Assembly: GCF_000381065.1 (NCBI RefSeq) | Contig: NZ_KB905844.1 | Span: 127,615 to 191,614, forward strand | Length of the DNA stretch: 64,000 nt | From: Propionispira raffinosivorans DSM 20765 | GTDB lineage: Bacteria; Bacillota; Negativicutes; Selenomonadales; Selenomonadaceae | Direction of reading: 5' to 3' | In this document: positions 17,490 through 27,655 of the stretch, one piece after another | Layout of the letters: the number at the start of each line of letters is the position of its first letter | Numbering within the stretch: position 1 is the first letter of the stretch | Program-made: the position numbers and the translations under genes | The notes under the pieces: model-generated | What the model was told of the DNA's origin: nothing | What the model saw: only the letters and a program-made list of their open reading frames with translations | Databases searched by the model: none

Positions 17490-19553
17490 ATGAATACAGA
17501 TCTTGAGAAAAAAGTACAATATTTAAAAGGTGTAGGTCCGGTAAAAAGTAAAGCCTTAGTAAATCTAGGCATTACGACTGTATATGATTTGCTCACGCAT
17601 TATCCGCGACGGTATGAAGATCGTAGTGTTATTACTAAACTTTCCGAAGCTAAGGTCGGCGAGACCGAGACGATCAGCGGTATTTTAGTAAATGTGACGG
17701 AGCATAATCCCCGGCGTGGATTGAAAATGTTGAAAGCCGTGGTTAATGATGGTTCAGGCTTTTTGCAAATGACTTGGTTCAACCAGCCTTTTATTAAGAA
17801 AAATCTAAAAATTGGTCGGCGAATCTTTGCCACAGGAAAAATGAATTACGCCTATGGTGGACAAGGTCAATTTGAGATGAATCATATTATTGACTATGAG
17901 ATTGCCGATGAACAGCCTGAAGATAGACATAAGATCTTACCAGTTTATATGGCAACAGATGCCTTGCCACAAAAATTTTTACGTAAACTTATCGAGCAGG
18001 TTTTAGAGGAGTCTATCACGATTTCGGAAAATTTACCAAAACATTTGCAACTCGAATATCAATTGATGGATCGAAAAGAAGCTATATACAAAATTCACTT
18101 TCCTACGACAATGGAGGAAATGACAAAGGCTCGTTATCGGTTAGCATTCGAAGAACTTTATTTGATTCAGTGTGGTCTTTTGGTTTTGAAAAAACAAAGC
18201 CGTGATAAACAAAAAGGGATTCGACATTTAATGAATAGTACTTTATTAAACAAAGTGCTGCATAAAATTCCGTTTCAATTGACAACGGATCAAAAGTTGG
18301 TTCTGGAAGAAATTTATCATGATATGGAATCTAACCTGCCAATGCGGCGCTTAGTTCAGGGGGACGTTGGTTCAGGTAAGACCATTGTATCGGTTCTGGC
18401 GTTAGTAAAAACGATTGAAAATGGCTACCAGGGAGCGTTAATGGCGCCAACTGAAATTTTGGCAGAACAGCATCTTGCCAGCTTTACAAATTTACTCAAT
18501 TCTTGTGGCATTCGAATTGGTTTTTTAAGCGGTAAACTTACGAAAAAAAATCGTGAATTAACACTGGGAAAAATTGCTGCTGGAGAAGTAGATCTTGTGA
18601 TTGGTACACATGCACTCATTCAAGAAGCGGTTCAATTTAAAAATCTTGGACTGGTTGTGACGGATGAGCAGCATCGATTTGGAATCCGTCAGCGGGCCTT
18701 GTTAGAAGAAAAAGGTCAGCTTGTGCCGGATGTTTTAGTAATGACGGCAACGCCGATTCCACGAACCATGACACTTACTGTTTATGGTGATTTGGATGTA
18801 TCTGTTATTAAACAACTGCCGCCGGGACGTAAACCGATACGGACGTTTGTCCGAACAAGCAATAAGCGAGACCTCATTTATCAGTTTGTTAAAGCAGAAA
18901 TTACCAAAGGTCGGCAAGCGTATGTCGTTTGTCCTTTGATTGAAATGTCAGAGACGCTAAATGTACAATCCGCGACTGAGGTTTATGAGGAACTTACAAG
19001 TGGAATATTTCGGGATATAACTTGTGGACTTGTTCATGGGAAGCTTTCTTCCAAAGAAAAAGAGAAGATCATGTTGGACTTTCATGCGGGAAACATAAAA
19101 CTACTCATTGCAACAACGGTGATAGAAGTTGGTGTCAATGTGCCAAATGCTAGTATTATGGTGATTGAAGGAGCCGATCGTTTTGGTCTGGCACAGCTTC
19201 ATCAGCTGCGTGGACGAATCGGGCGTGGTCAATATCAGTCCTATTGTATTTTAATTGCCCAAGGGAAATCTGCTGTGGCAAAAGAACGGCTTGGCATTAT
19301 GGAAAAGACGAATAGTGGATTTGCGCTGGCCGAAGAAGACTTAAAGTTGCGTGGGCCAGGTCAGTTTTTTGGCTCGATGCAGCATGGTTTGGCAGATTTG
19401 AAAATAGCCGATGTCTTGAATGATCTAGACATTTTATTAAAAGCTAGAGAAGCCGCATTGAAGACACTGGCGAGTGTGGATGATTTACGTTATATTTTAG
19501 AGATTTTATCCGTGCAGTATAAAGATCAGTTTATGAAGATTACGGATAATTAA
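17490..19553 (+). CDS. recG: ATP-dependent DNA helicase RecG
   Basis: A 687-residue helicase that remodels stalled replication forks and Holliday junctions. An N-terminal wedge OB-fold domain (about residues 60-150; 'RYEDRSVIT') precedes two helicase lobes: Walker A 'GDVGSGKT' at 290-297, 'APTEILAEQH', the motif II box 'DEQHRFG', 'MTATPIPRT', and 'QLRGRIGRG' with 'DLKLRGPGQFFGSMQHG' at the end. Length and order are typical. It has its own upstream region, divergent from the Rid-like gene. Confidence 0.97.
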   Translation: MNTDLEKKVQYLKGVGPVKSKALVNLGITTVYDLLTHYPRRYEDRSVITKLSEAKVGETETISGILVNVTEHNPRRGLKMLKAVVNDGSGFLQMTWFNQPFIKKNLKIGRRIFATGKMNYAYGGQGQFEMNHIIDYEIADEQPEDRHKILPVYMATDALPQKFLRKLIEQVLEESITISENLPKHLQLEYQLMDRKEAIYKIHFPTTMEEMTKARYRLAFEELYLIQCGLLVLKKQSRDKQKGIRHLMNSTLLNKVLHKIPFQLTTDQKLVLEEIYHDMESNLPMRRLVQGDVGSGKTIVSVLALVKTIENGYQGALMAPTEILAEQHLASFTNLLNSCGIRIGFLSGKLTKKNRELTLGKIAAGEVDLVIGTHALIQEAVQFKNLGLVVTDEQHRFGIRQRALLEEKGQLVPDVLVMTATPIPRTMTLTVYGDLDVSVIKQLPPGRKPIRTFVRTSNKRDLIYQFVKAEITKGRQAYVVCPLIEMSETLNVQSATEVYEELTSGIFRDITCGLVHGKLSSKEKEKIMLDFHAGNIKLLIATTVIEVGVNVPNASIMVIEGADRFGLAQLHQLRGRIGRGQYQSYCILIAQGKSAVAKERLGIMEKTNSGFALAEEDLKLRGPGQFFGSMQHGLADLKIADVLNDLDILLKAREAALKTLASVDDLRYILEILSVQYKDQFMKITDN

Positions 19554-19681
19554 AAAATAGCAATAGATTGTGCACTTATTTGAAAAACTGACCAATACTT
19601 TGTAAATCCTAAAAAAACATATTGATTTTTGGGATAGACTTGATATACAATATACATAAATCAAATATAGATCCTGTATAG

Positions 19682-19848
19682 GATGAAATAGAGGCGCGGA
19701 AAACAAAAGTATCTTTAGGGAGACTGGCAGCAATGAACTAAAGAGAAAGGGTTTTTCGCCGAAGTTTTGATATTGCCCCAATATCAGGACTGGATGAATA
19801 TCGAATAGGTATTTGTCTGTCATCATTTTGATGGAGAGCTATCTCATC
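19682..19848 (+). promoter_or_regulatory. Lysine riboswitch (L-box)
   Basis: Conserved blocks are AATAGAGGCGCG, AAAGGGTTTTTCGCCGAAG, ATATCAGGACTGGATGAATA and GGAGAGCTATCTC. The closing stem pairs GATGAAATAG (19682-19691) with CTATCTCATC (19839-19848). The 3' strand of that stem, TCTCATC, can alternatively pair with GATGAGA at 19895-19901 in the terminator, giving a clear antiterminator switch. It precedes dapB. Confidence 0.92.
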
Positions 19849-19892
19849 TGGAAAAATTTTTATTTTTCCTAAGGGCTGATGTGTTATAAACA

Positions 19893-19923
19893 GCTGATGA
19901 GAGATTTTCTCATTGGCTTTTTT
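19893..19923 (+). terminator. Lysine riboswitch terminator
   Basis: A 10-bp stem GCTGATGAGA / TCTCATTGGC (two G-U pairs) followed by a T-run, ending 28 bases before the dapB start. With lysine bound, the aptamer should leave this hairpin free to form. Confidence 0.8.
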
Positions 19924-19951
19924 ATTAGCATAAATTTTGGAGGTGCATATT

Positions 19952-20743
19952 TTGGTTAGAGTAATGGTAAGCGGGGCTTGCGGAAAAATGGGACGATCTG
20001 TTTTAAATGCAGTACAGCAAGATCCACAATTAGAACTGGTTGGAGCTGTTGATTTAAATGCAGGCAGCGATATTGGAGATTTGATTGGTATACCTAAGAC
20101 GGGAATTACCGTACAGGCAGATTTAGTAGAAGCAATTGTCTCGGCAAAACCAGATGTATTAGTTGATTTTACAAAACCAAGTGTTGTTTTTAGCAATGCT
20201 TGTATTGCCTTAAAACATAGAGTTTCTCCAGTTATTGGTACGACAGGTTTGTCGGATGAACATAAAGCTGAAATCAAAAATTTAGCAGAGAAAAATGATA
20301 CTGCCGCTTTTATAGCTCCTAATTTTGCGATTGGAGCCATCTTAATGATGAAAATGGCGAAAGAAGCTGCGAAATATATGCCTCATGTAGAAATCATCGA
20401 ATTGCATCATGATAATAAATTAGATGCACCATCCGGCACGGCTCTTGGTACGGTTGAGATGATTCGTGAAGTGCGTAAAAGTATGCAGCAGGGAAACCCA
20501 GATGAATTCGAAAAAGTTGCGGGGGCTCGTGGGGCGAATGTCGATGGAATTCATATCCATAGTGTTCGCTTGCCTGGCTACGTGGCGCATCAGGAAGTGA
20601 TTTTTGGCGGGCTTGGTCAAACGTTGACCATTCGTCATGATTCGATTAATCGTGATTCTTTTATGCCGGGAGTTGTTCTTGCGTGTAAAAAAGTCAAAGG
20701 TTTACAGGGACTGGTTATAGGTTTAGAAAATTTATTAGATTGA
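19952..20743 (+). CDS. dapB: 4-hydroxy-tetrahydrodipicolinate reductase
   Basis: A 263-residue NAD(P)H-dependent enzyme of diaminopimelate and lysine synthesis. It starts 'VRVMVSGACGKMGRSVLNAV' (dinucleotide-binding GxxGxxG), carries 'VLVDFTKPSVV', 'GTTGLSDE' and the substrate motif 'ELHHDNKLDAPSGTAL', and ends 'FMPGVVLACKKVKGLQGLVIGLENLL'. The start is TTG 19952, eight bases after GGAGG; ATG 19964 would cut into the nucleotide-binding strand. It is controlled by the lysine riboswitch and followed by asd. Confidence 0.95.
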   Translation: MVRVMVSGACGKMGRSVLNAVQQDPQLELVGAVDLNAGSDIGDLIGIPKTGITVQADLVEAIVSAKPDVLVDFTKPSVVFSNACIALKHRVSPVIGTTGLSDEHKAEIKNLAEKNDTAAFIAPNFAIGAILMMKMAKEAAKYMPHVEIIELHHDNKLDAPSGTALGTVEMIREVRKSMQQGNPDEFEKVAGARGANVDGIHIHSVRLPGYVAHQEVIFGGLGQTLTIRHDSINRDSFMPGVVLACKKVKGLQGLVIGLENLLD

Positions 20744-20768
20744 TGAAAACTGAGGGGGATTCATAACT

Positions 20769-21800
20769 ATGGAAAAATATAATGTAGCAATATTGGGGGC
20801 AACTGGAGCCGTTGGGCAAGAGTTTTTGGATTTAATTGAAGAACGCAAGTTTCCTTTTGCTCAATTAAAACTATTAGCATCAAAACGCTCAGCTGGACAA
20901 ATTATTCATTTTATGGGTAAAGATTATACGGTTGAAGAAGCAACAAAAGATTCTTTTAAAGATATCCACATTGCTTTGTTTGCCGGTGGTGCAGCGAGTA
21001 AGGAATTCGCTCCAGCTGCTGTTGAAGCAGGGGCCGTTGTTATTGATAATTCAAGTACTTTTCGGATGGACCCACAAGTTCCACTGATTGTTCCTGAAGT
21101 CAATCCCGAAATGATTAAAACTCACAAAGGTATTATTGCCAATCCGAACTGTTCTACGATTATCATGGTTATGGCACTCAAACCAATTTATGATCAGGTT
21201 AAGATCAAACGTGTTGTTGTATCAACTTATCAAGCTGTATCTGGTGGCGGAAAAGAAGCGATGGCGGAACTTGAAAATCAAGTGAAGTCCATTGCGAACG
21301 GTCAGGAAGTTGTAGCGAACATCTTACCTGGTGCAAGTTTGCCGAAACATTATCAGATTGCCTTTAATTTAATCCCGCAGATTGATGTATTTAAAGATAA
21401 TTTATATACAAAAGAAGAAATGAAAATGATTGATGAAACTCATAAGATTATGAATGACTATGATATGGGTATTACAGCTACGACGATCCGCGTACCTGTA
21501 TATCGCAGTCATGCCGAATCGGTTAATATCGAATTGGACGGCGAATTCAGCGTTCAAGAGGCCAAAAATGCGTTAGCAAAATTCCCTGGGGTTATTGTCG
21601 AAGATGATCCAGCTGAAATGATTTATCCAATGCCGCTTAATACATCCGGTAAAAATGATGTAGCAGTAGGTCGTATCCGTAAAGATTATTCAATTAAGAA
21701 TGGTTTGAATTTATGGGTTGTTGGTGATCAAATTCGTAAGGGTGCTGCCTTGAATGCATTGCAGATCGCTGAATATATGATTGAGCATAAAATGTTTTAA
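20769..21800 (+). CDS. asd: Aspartate-semialdehyde dehydrogenase
   Basis: A 343-residue NADPH-dependent enzyme reducing aspartyl phosphate to aspartate semialdehyde. The N-terminus 'NVAILGATGAVGQEFLDLI' is the cofactor fold; the catalytic cysteine is Cys128 in 'IANPNCSTI'; 'STYQAVSGGGKEAM' and 'VPVYRSHAESVNIEL' with the active-site histidine follow. It lies 25 bases after dapB, so the lysine riboswitch probably governs both. The aspartokinase and dapA genes are not in this window. Confidence 0.96.
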   Translation: MEKYNVAILGATGAVGQEFLDLIEERKFPFAQLKLLASKRSAGQIIHFMGKDYTVEEATKDSFKDIHIALFAGGAASKEFAPAAVEAGAVVIDNSSTFRMDPQVPLIVPEVNPEMIKTHKGIIANPNCSTIIMVMALKPIYDQVKIKRVVVSTYQAVSGGGKEAMAELENQVKSIANGQEVVANILPGASLPKHYQIAFNLIPQIDVFKDNLYTKEEMKMIDETHKIMNDYDMGITATTIRVPVYRSHAESVNIELDGEFSVQEAKNALAKFPGVIVEDDPAEMIYPMPLNTSGKNDVAVGRIRKDYSIKNGLNLWVVGDQIRKGAALNALQIAEYMIEHKMF

Positions 21801-21815
21801 GCGTTTAACTGATAA

Positions 21816-21854
21816 AATGCCAAAATTCAGTGTAAATAACTGGATTTTGGCATT
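21816..21854 (+). terminator. Terminator-like hairpin after asd
   Basis: A 15-bp stem AATGCCAAAATTCAG / CTGGATTTTGGCATT with one mismatch and a 9-base loop; the T-run afterwards is short. The remainder up to 22111 carries the RNase J promoter and nothing else I can name. Confidence 0.55.
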
Positions 21855-21945
21855 CTTAGGTTTGCATTCATTGTCAAAATAGAGCATCGAAGCTACGGAT
21901 GTTGTCTTTTGGCAAGGAAACCAATGTGAATACATTGTATTAAGC

Positions 21946-21975
21946 TTTACAATAGGCGGCTGTAAGATATATAAT
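21946..21975 (+). promoter_or_regulatory. Likely promoter of the RNase J gene
   Basis: TTTACA (21946-21951) and TATAAT (21970-21975) are 18 bases apart, giving a leader of about 130 bases. Confidence 0.5.
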
Positions 21976-22111
21976 AGAAGAAATAAGAAGAACGGTCGAT
22001 TTATATATTTTTTTAATTGTACAGTTCGGACTTACCATTCAGGACTTAACTACTAAGAGTTAAAGATAGATTCAAAATAAGTAGATAAAATTAACGTCGG
22101 AGGTGTAATTT

Positions 22112-23776
22112 TTGGCTAAAGTACCACAAAAACTTCAAATCATTCCACTAGGTGGACTCGGGGAAATCGGCAAGAATATGACAGTAGTTCGTGTAGATGA
22201 TGAAATACTGGTTATTGATGCTGGATTAATGTTTCCTGATGATGATATGTTGGGAATCGATTTGGTTATTCCTGATATATCTTATTTATTAGAAAATCGC
22301 GATATGATAAAGGCGATTGTTCTTACCCATGGTCATGAAGATCATATTGGTGCCTTACCGTATGTGTTGAAACAACTCAATGTACCAGTATATGGAACGA
22401 AATTGACACTGGGAATATTAGAAGGCAGACTAAAAGAAAAAAATGTCGATGCGAGTGGTTTGATTCCAGTTAAACCAGGTGACATTATTAATCTTGGCTG
22501 CTTTAGTGTCGGATTTATTCGTGTAAGTCATAGTATTCCTGATGCGGTTGGTTTGTCTATTAAAACACCAGTTGGAACGATTGTCCATACAGGCGATTTT
22601 AAGATGGATTATACGCCAGTTGATGGAAAAATGACGGACTTTCGAAGATTTTCCGAATTAGGTAATCGTGGCGTATTGCTATTAATGTCGGATAGTACGA
22701 ATGCAGAAAGACCAGGACATACTCCTAGTGAAAGAACAGTAGGGGTTGCGTTTGATAAAGTTTTTCATAATGCAAAAAATCGTATTATTATTGCTACGTT
22801 TTCTTCGAATGTGCATCGTATTCAACAGGCAATTGATACGGCTTGTCAGTATAAACGTAAAGTTGCTGTTTTAGGTCGCAGCATGATTAATGTTGTGAAT
22901 ATATCTTTAGAGTTGGGCTATTTGACGATTCCTGAAGGTGTCTTAATTGATATTGATGAAATCAACAATTATCCAATGTCTCAGGTTGTTATTGTGACAA
23001 CGGGGAGTCAAGGCGAACCGTTGTCAGCACTGACTAGAATGTCAATGTCGGATCATCGCAAGGTGGGCATTGTTCCTGGTGATACCGTTATTATTTCGGC
23101 TACGCCGATTCCTGGTAATGAAAAACTCGTTTCGCGAACGATTGATAATCTTTTGAAGCAGGGTGCCGAAGTAATTTATGAGAAATCAAAAGGCATTCAT
23201 GTATCTGGGCATGCCAGTCAGGAAGAATTGAAATTGATGTATAATTTGATTCATCCAAGATTCTTTATGCCTGTGCATGGAGAATATCGTCATTTGATTA
23301 AACATGCCAAACTAGTTCAGGATCTCGGCATGCCAAAACACAATATTTTTATTAGTGATAATGGACAGATTTTAGAATTTACCAGAGATAAAGGCACTGT
23401 GGCTGGCAAGGTTACCGCTGGTAACGTGCTTATTGATGGACTGGGTGTTGGTGATGTTGGCAATATTGTATTGCGTGACCGCCGCCAGCTATCCCAAGAT
23501 GGTATCTTGATTATTGTTGTTACTATGGATAAAGACCAAGGCTGTGTAGCCGCAGGTCCAGATATTGTTTCTCGAGGATTTGTGTATGTGCGTGAATCCG
23601 AAGCATTAATGGATGAAGCGAAGGAAAAAGTTAAAACAGCACTTGAAAAATGTGAAGAAAATAATATTACCGAATGGGCGACCATCAAAGCTAATATTCG
23701 TGATGCTCTTGGTAGATATTTATATGAAAAAACTCGTAGAAGACCGATGATTTTACCAATCATTATGGAAATCTAA
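22112..23776 (+). CDS. rnj: Ribonuclease J
   Basis: A 554-residue metallo-beta-lactamase and beta-CASP ribonuclease with endo- and 5'-exonuclease roles in mRNA decay and rRNA maturation. The metal motif is 'LTHGHEDHIGAL' (about residue 70); 'SHSIPDAVGLSIKTPVG', 'MSDSTNAERPGHTPSE' and the beta-CASP residues in 'VHGEYRHLIKHAKL' are typical of RNase J. The start is TTG 22112, preceded by GGAGGTG. A strong terminator follows at 23779-23819. It may be RNase J1 or J2; one copy is visible here. Confidence 0.95.
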   Translation: MAKVPQKLQIIPLGGLGEIGKNMTVVRVDDEILVIDAGLMFPDDDMLGIDLVIPDISYLLENRDMIKAIVLTHGHEDHIGALPYVLKQLNVPVYGTKLTLGILEGRLKEKNVDASGLIPVKPGDIINLGCFSVGFIRVSHSIPDAVGLSIKTPVGTIVHTGDFKMDYTPVDGKMTDFRRFSELGNRGVLLLMSDSTNAERPGHTPSERTVGVAFDKVFHNAKNRIIIATFSSNVHRIQQAIDTACQYKRKVAVLGRSMINVVNISLELGYLTIPEGVLIDIDEINNYPMSQVVIVTTGSQGEPLSALTRMSMSDHRKVGIVPGDTVIISATPIPGNEKLVSRTIDNLLKQGAEVIYEKSKGIHVSGHASQEELKLMYNLIHPRFFMPVHGEYRHLIKHAKLVQDLGMPKHNIFISDNGQILEFTRDKGTVAGKVTAGNVLIDGLGVGDVGNIVLRDRRQLSQDGILIIVVTMDKDQGCVAAGPDIVSRGFVYVRESEALMDEAKEKVKTALEKCEENNITEWATIKANIRDALGRYLYEKTRRRPMILPIIMEI

Positions 23777-23778
23777 AG

Positions 23779-23819
23779 AAAAGCAGAAACTTCTTTTTGA
23801 CAAAAGAGTTTCTGCTTTT
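23779..23819. terminator. Terminator after rnj, shared with the convergent small gene
   Basis: A 12-bp stem AAAAGCAGAAAC / GTTTCTGCTTTT, extended inward by TCTTTT/AAAAGA, with A- and T-rich flanks that allow termination in both directions. Confidence 0.8.
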
Positions 23820-23828
23820 TTCATTTTT

Positions 23829-24110
23829 TTATTGTTTTAATATATATTTGTCCGTTGCATAATCAAGCATTTCCTGCCATGATTTAAATTTTGTCGATTG
23901 GAGAACGTGTTTATCCATTTCAGATTCAGGAAGAGCTTCAAAGTCTTGCTGGCATTTAATTGTAAACTTTCCCCCATTTAAAAACTTTTCAAAGGATTTA
24001 TAGCGAGTAAATTTACGCATAAATGAAGTATGAAATATTTCATTAAAATCGACAAGCTGCGGTTCAAGTGAATTCGGGAGTTTATAATAGCCAGTTATTT
24101 TGATGGGCAT
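23829..24110 (-). CDS. Small protein of unknown function
   Basis: A 93-residue soluble protein I do not recognise. It is preceded by GAGGTGAT seven bases from the ATG, a good ribosome-binding site, and ends next to the shared terminator, so expression is likely. It has no signal peptide, cysteine cluster or membrane segment; the C-terminal third, 'TKFKSWQEMLDYATDKYIL', looks helical and the middle is basic. It stands alone between rnj and a chemoreceptor gene. Confidence 0.65.
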   Translation of the reverse strand: MPIKITGYYKLPNSLEPQLVDFNEIFHTSFMRKFTRYKSFEKFLNGGKFTIKCQQDFEALPESEMDKHVLQSTKFKSWQEMLDYATDKYILKQ

Positions 24111-24415
24111 GGTATCACCTCACTTATATAGATATCATAATACTGCACGGTTTAATTGAAAGTCAATATGCACTCATAAATTATTTTCTGTATTATTGTA
24201 AAAGAAAGAAGGTTTTTGAAGAGTAATCTAGAAGATTTCTTAATTAACAAAGATAGGCTCGTAGGCTTTTTACATGTCCCCTAAAGCTTCATCTTATATT
24301 GAATCTTGTTGTAATTGTAACTGTAAGACTGTTGTTGAATAAAAGACGCTTCTACAACTTTTGTTTTTATAGTATGAAAGTTTTTTCATAAAAATTATAC
24401 AAGGAGAGATGTAAA
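24111..24415. other. Intergenic region with no recognisable content
   Basis: An AT-rich stretch of 305 bases between the divergent small gene and the chemoreceptor. I see no hairpin with a U-run, riboswitch block or RNA gene. The ribosome-binding site AAGGAGAG of the chemoreceptor lies at its end. Confidence 0.5.
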
Positions 24416-26137
24416 ATGAATTGGTTTAACAATTTAAAGGTTAAACAAAAATTATATTTTTTGATCGCAATTTTCAGTATAGCAATCATTGGAATCGGGG
24501 TTTTAGGTCATGTGAATTTGAAAAAAAGCAGTCAAAGTATGGAAATTTTGTATGCGGTCAATGTTAAAGCAATTGAATTGACGGATGATTGTCGGTTGGC
24601 ACAGCGAAGAATTCAGGCTGATTTATTTGCTTTAATGGTTACAACAGAGGATACTGAAAACAAAAGATTATCAGCTGATATTGTTCAGTCAAGGGAGCGC
24701 TTTGATAATAATATTGTGCAATATGAACAGTTGCCACTGACCCAGCAGCAGAAAGCTGAGCTTGAAGTTGTAAAGACTATAGTGGCGCAGTATCGCGCGG
24801 CGAACGCCGAAGTTCTTGCTTTGGCGCTGCAAAACAAAAATGAAGAAGCCTATAAATTATTTCAAGCAAAAGCAGCACCATTAGCAGAGCAGCTTTTTGA
24901 TAAATTCAGGGCGATTTCTAGTGAAGCTAATAAAAGTTCAGAGCAGTTGAATCAAACGGCAAGAGAAGATGTTGCCCGTTCTAGTATGACAGCGATTGCT
25001 ATTACCGTGATTGCTTTACTCCTGGGAGTGGTAGTCGGCATTTTGATTATCAAACAAATTACGAAACGCTTGAGTGATTCTGTAAAATTTTTAGGGGATA
25101 TTGCATCAGGAGATTTTTCGCAGGATGTGGCAGAGCACAGTATGAAAGATCAAAGCGAATTTGGAGCGCTGTCACAGTCGGTTGATCGAATGAATCGAAA
25201 TATTCGGGCCTTAATTAAGCAGCTTTTAAATACATCCGAACAGGTGGCGGCAGCATCGGAAGAATTAACCGCCAGTGCAGAACAATCAGCGCAGGCATCA
25301 AATCAAGTTGCCGAGTCCATTGGCGAAGTCGCCAAAGGCGCGGAAAAACAATTGGAAATGGCTATTGCGACAAATCATATTGTCGAAGAGATGGCAAAAG
25401 GGATTCACCAAGTTACGGAAAATACCAGTGAAGTCGCTAGATCAACCGATAAGACATCAAACGCTGCTATCGAAGGCGGTAAAGCGATTGAAAAGACCGT
25501 TTTACAGATGGGAACGATTGAAAAACGAACCGATGATACAGCGGATGTAATCGGTGAGCTAGAGGATAAATCAAAACAAATCGATACGATTGTCGGACTG
25601 ATTTCAAATATTGCAGCGCAAACGAATTTATTAGCTTTAAATGCGGCGATCGAAGCAGCTAGAGCCGGAGATGCTGGCAGAGGTTTTTCAGTCGTTGCGG
25701 AAGAAGTTAGGAAACTGGCTGAACAATCAGCTCATGCGACAAAAGATATCACGGAGCTCATTGTTGATGTACAAGCCAAAACAAAAACAGCAGTTGATTT
25801 TATGAATGAAAGTAAACGTGAAGTCAAAATGGGATCGGAACTTGTTGATTTAGCTGGTAAAAATTTCAATGAAATATTGACAATGATTAAGGTTGTGGCC
25901 GATGAAATTAATGAAATATCCGCAGCGACTGAAGAACTGACGAGTGGAACTGAAGATGTTGTTACTGCTACGGAGAATAGCAGCAACGAAACAAAAAAAG
26001 CCGCCGAAGCAACGGAAACGATTTCGGCGGCTACAGAGCAGCAATCAGCATCCATGGAAGAAATTGCTTCCGCCAGTACCCATTTAGCAAAACTTGCCGT
26101 GGATTTGCAAAATGAAATACAAAAGTTCAAGATCTAG
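24416..26137 (+). CDS. Methyl-accepting chemotaxis protein with four-helix-bundle sensor
   Basis: A 573-residue transmembrane chemoreceptor. TM1 lies at about residues 11-32 ('[19 protein letters not shown]'), then a four-helix-bundle ligand domain (about 33-188), TM2 at about 191-212, a HAMP domain, and the cytoplasmic signalling helix hairpin whose tip is '[20 protein letters not shown]'. Glutamate- and glutamine-rich heptads before and after the tip are probable methylation sites. The ligand is unknown. A hairpin separates it from a second, globin-coupled receptor. Confidence 0.93.
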   Translation: MNWFNNLKVKQKLYFLIAIFSIAIIGIGVLGHVNLKKSSQSMEILYAVNVKAIELTDDCRLAQRRIQADLFALMVTTEDTENKRLSADIVQSRERFDNNIVQYEQLPLTQQQKAELEVVKTIVAQYRAANAEVLALALQNKNEEAYKLFQAKAAPLAEQLFDKFRAISSEANKSSEQLNQTAREDVARSSMTAIAITVIALLLGVVVGILIIKQITKRLSDSVKFLGDIASGDFSQDVAEHSMKDQSEFGALSQSVDRMNRNIRALIKQLLNTSEQVAAASEELTASAEQSAQASNQVAESIGEVAKGAEKQLEMAIATNHIVEEMAKGIHQVTENTSEVARSTDKTSNAAIEGGKAIEKTVLQMGTIEKRTDDTADVIGELEDKSKQIDTIVGLISNIAAQTNLLALNAAIEAARAGDAGRGFSVVAEEVRKLAEQSAHATKDITELIVDVQAKTKTAVDFMNESKREVKMGSELVDLAGKNFNEILTMIKVVADEINEISAATEELTSGTEDVVTATENSSNETKKAAEATETISAATEQQSASMEEIASASTHLAKLAVDLQNEIQKFKI

Positions 26138-26149
26138 ATGGTATTTGTT

Positions 26150-26216
26150 TTATAAACAGACCTAGCTGAGGCTAGCCGCAAGAATCGATAGTCTCAGTCC
26201 TGTTTATAATTTTTAA
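26150..26216 (+). terminator. Terminator after the first chemoreceptor
   Basis: A long imperfect hairpin closed by TTATAAACAG / CTGTTTATAA, with CTGAG/CTCAG pairing inside, and a TTTTTAATTT tail. Confidence 0.6.
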
Positions 26217-26265
26217 TTTAACTTGTATAAAATGTTTATACTTACAATAATATGGGGGGATCCTT

Positions 26266-27549
26266 ATGTTTTTTACGAAAAATAAAACAACTGTTTCATC
26301 AGGAAGTTATACGGTAAAAGATCGAATTGCGAAAGAAATGCTGCAAATGGATAATGAATCTTTAGGATATTTAGGAGAACTGAAAACGATCATTGATCAA
26401 AATTTGGATTCAATTACCGACGATTTTTATACGAAATTGTTGAAAGTAGGCGAAATCGAGAAATTTATCAATAAATATTCATCGATTGATAAATTAAAAA
26501 TGACATTTCGTAATTTTTTGCCATTGCTGTATGAGATACATATTACACCTGAACATATGGATAAAATTTATAAAATAGGACAGGTTCACAACAGAATACA
26601 GTTACCCGTTAGTTGGTTTATACTCAGCGTTGGGGCTTTAAAACAAACGATTCTTCCCTATGTTTTTCAAGCTTATAAAAGTGATACAACTCATTTGTAC
26701 AAAGTTATTATTGCCTTTAACCAAATTACTGACTATATGGAAGCGGTCGTGATGGAGGAATTTGTGCAGCGTTATTCAAGTGCTTTAAGGGAAAAAATTG
26801 AGGTTGAAGAAAAATTATTAGAACAGCAAAAAGCGATTTTAGTTAATATCGAGGATTCTTCGCACACGCTGGCTGCAGCTGCAGAAGAAACAACTGCCTC
26901 CACGGAACAAATGGCGGAATCGGTTGGAAAAATAAAATTAGCTGCTACGGAAGTTAAAAATGAATCCAATCAAACCCGTTTGACAGCGATCGATGGAGAA
27001 AAATCCATTCATCAAACGGTAGCTGAACTTGAGCTGCTCTCTTCAGCTACCACGGATGTCCAAAAGAAGATTGAAGTGTTGAACGTTACATCACAGTCAG
27101 TGTTTAATATTATTGAAACTATTACGTCCATTGCAGCACAAACAAATTTATTAGCATTAAATGCTGCAATCGAAGCAGCACGCGCTGGTAATGTTGGTAG
27201 AGGGTTTGCTGTTGTTGCGGATGAAGTGCGAAAATTAGCAGAACAAAGTGCCAATTCCGCTCATCAAATTGCTGATTTGATTGAAAAAAATAGTGCTTCG
27301 ACAAGTGAGGTTGTCACGAGTATGACGGAACAAATTGTCATGATGGGGAAAGTTGGAGCCTCGGTAAAGATCAGTGCCGCGCAGATGATGGAAATTTCGA
27401 CTTCGACGGATAAAAATTATCAACATATTGATCATATTGATCATTCATTAGAAAATCTATCGCAAACCGCGCAAGAAATTGAAAAAGCATCAGAAGATGT
27501 TACAAAATCAGCTACGGATTTGGCGGATATGTTTGCGCAGCATTCGTAA
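26266..27549 (+). CDS. Globin-coupled chemoreceptor (HemAT-type)
   Basis: A 427-residue soluble chemoreceptor. Residues about 20-175 form a protoglobin-like sensor: '[17 protein letters not shown]' and the probable proximal haem ligand His108 in '[17 protein letters not shown]', followed by '[14 protein letters not shown]'. After a short coiled coil comes the methyl-accepting signalling domain with tip '[20 protein letters not shown]'. There is no transmembrane segment. In Bacillus and haloarchaeal HemAT this arrangement senses oxygen; here it would steer a presumed anaerobe away from oxygen or toward another gas. Haem ligation is inferred from position. Confidence 0.9.
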   Translation: MFFTKNKTTVSSGSYTVKDRIAKEMLQMDNESLGYLGELKTIIDQNLDSITDDFYTKLLKVGEIEKFINKYSSIDKLKMTFRNFLPLLYEIHITPEHMDKIYKIGQVHNRIQLPVSWFILSVGALKQTILPYVFQAYKSDTTHLYKVIIAFNQITDYMEAVVMEEFVQRYSSALREKIEVEEKLLEQQKAILVNIEDSSHTLAAAAEETTASTEQMAESVGKIKLAATEVKNESNQTRLTAIDGEKSIHQTVAELELLSSATTDVQKKIEVLNVTSQSVFNIIETITSIAAQTNLLALNAAIEAARAGNVGRGFAVVADEVRKLAEQSANSAHQIADLIEKNSASTSEVVTSMTEQIVMMGKVGASVKISAAQMMEISTSTDKNYQHIDHIDHSLENLSQTAQEIEKASEDVTKSATDLADMFAQHS

Positions 27550-27655
27550 TGATCTTTTCGGTGAGGTGGTGTTTTTCTTGCTGGACAGAGTCAATAATAT
27601 CCTGTAATATAACAATATAGCTAGAAAGTGAACAATTGAAGGGAAGACTATTTAT

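Noticed and set aside
26150..26216. Cyclic-di-GMP riboswitch between the two chemoreceptors
   Set aside because: None of the conserved GEMM blocks is present; the sequence is a simple imperfect hairpin with a U-rich tail.
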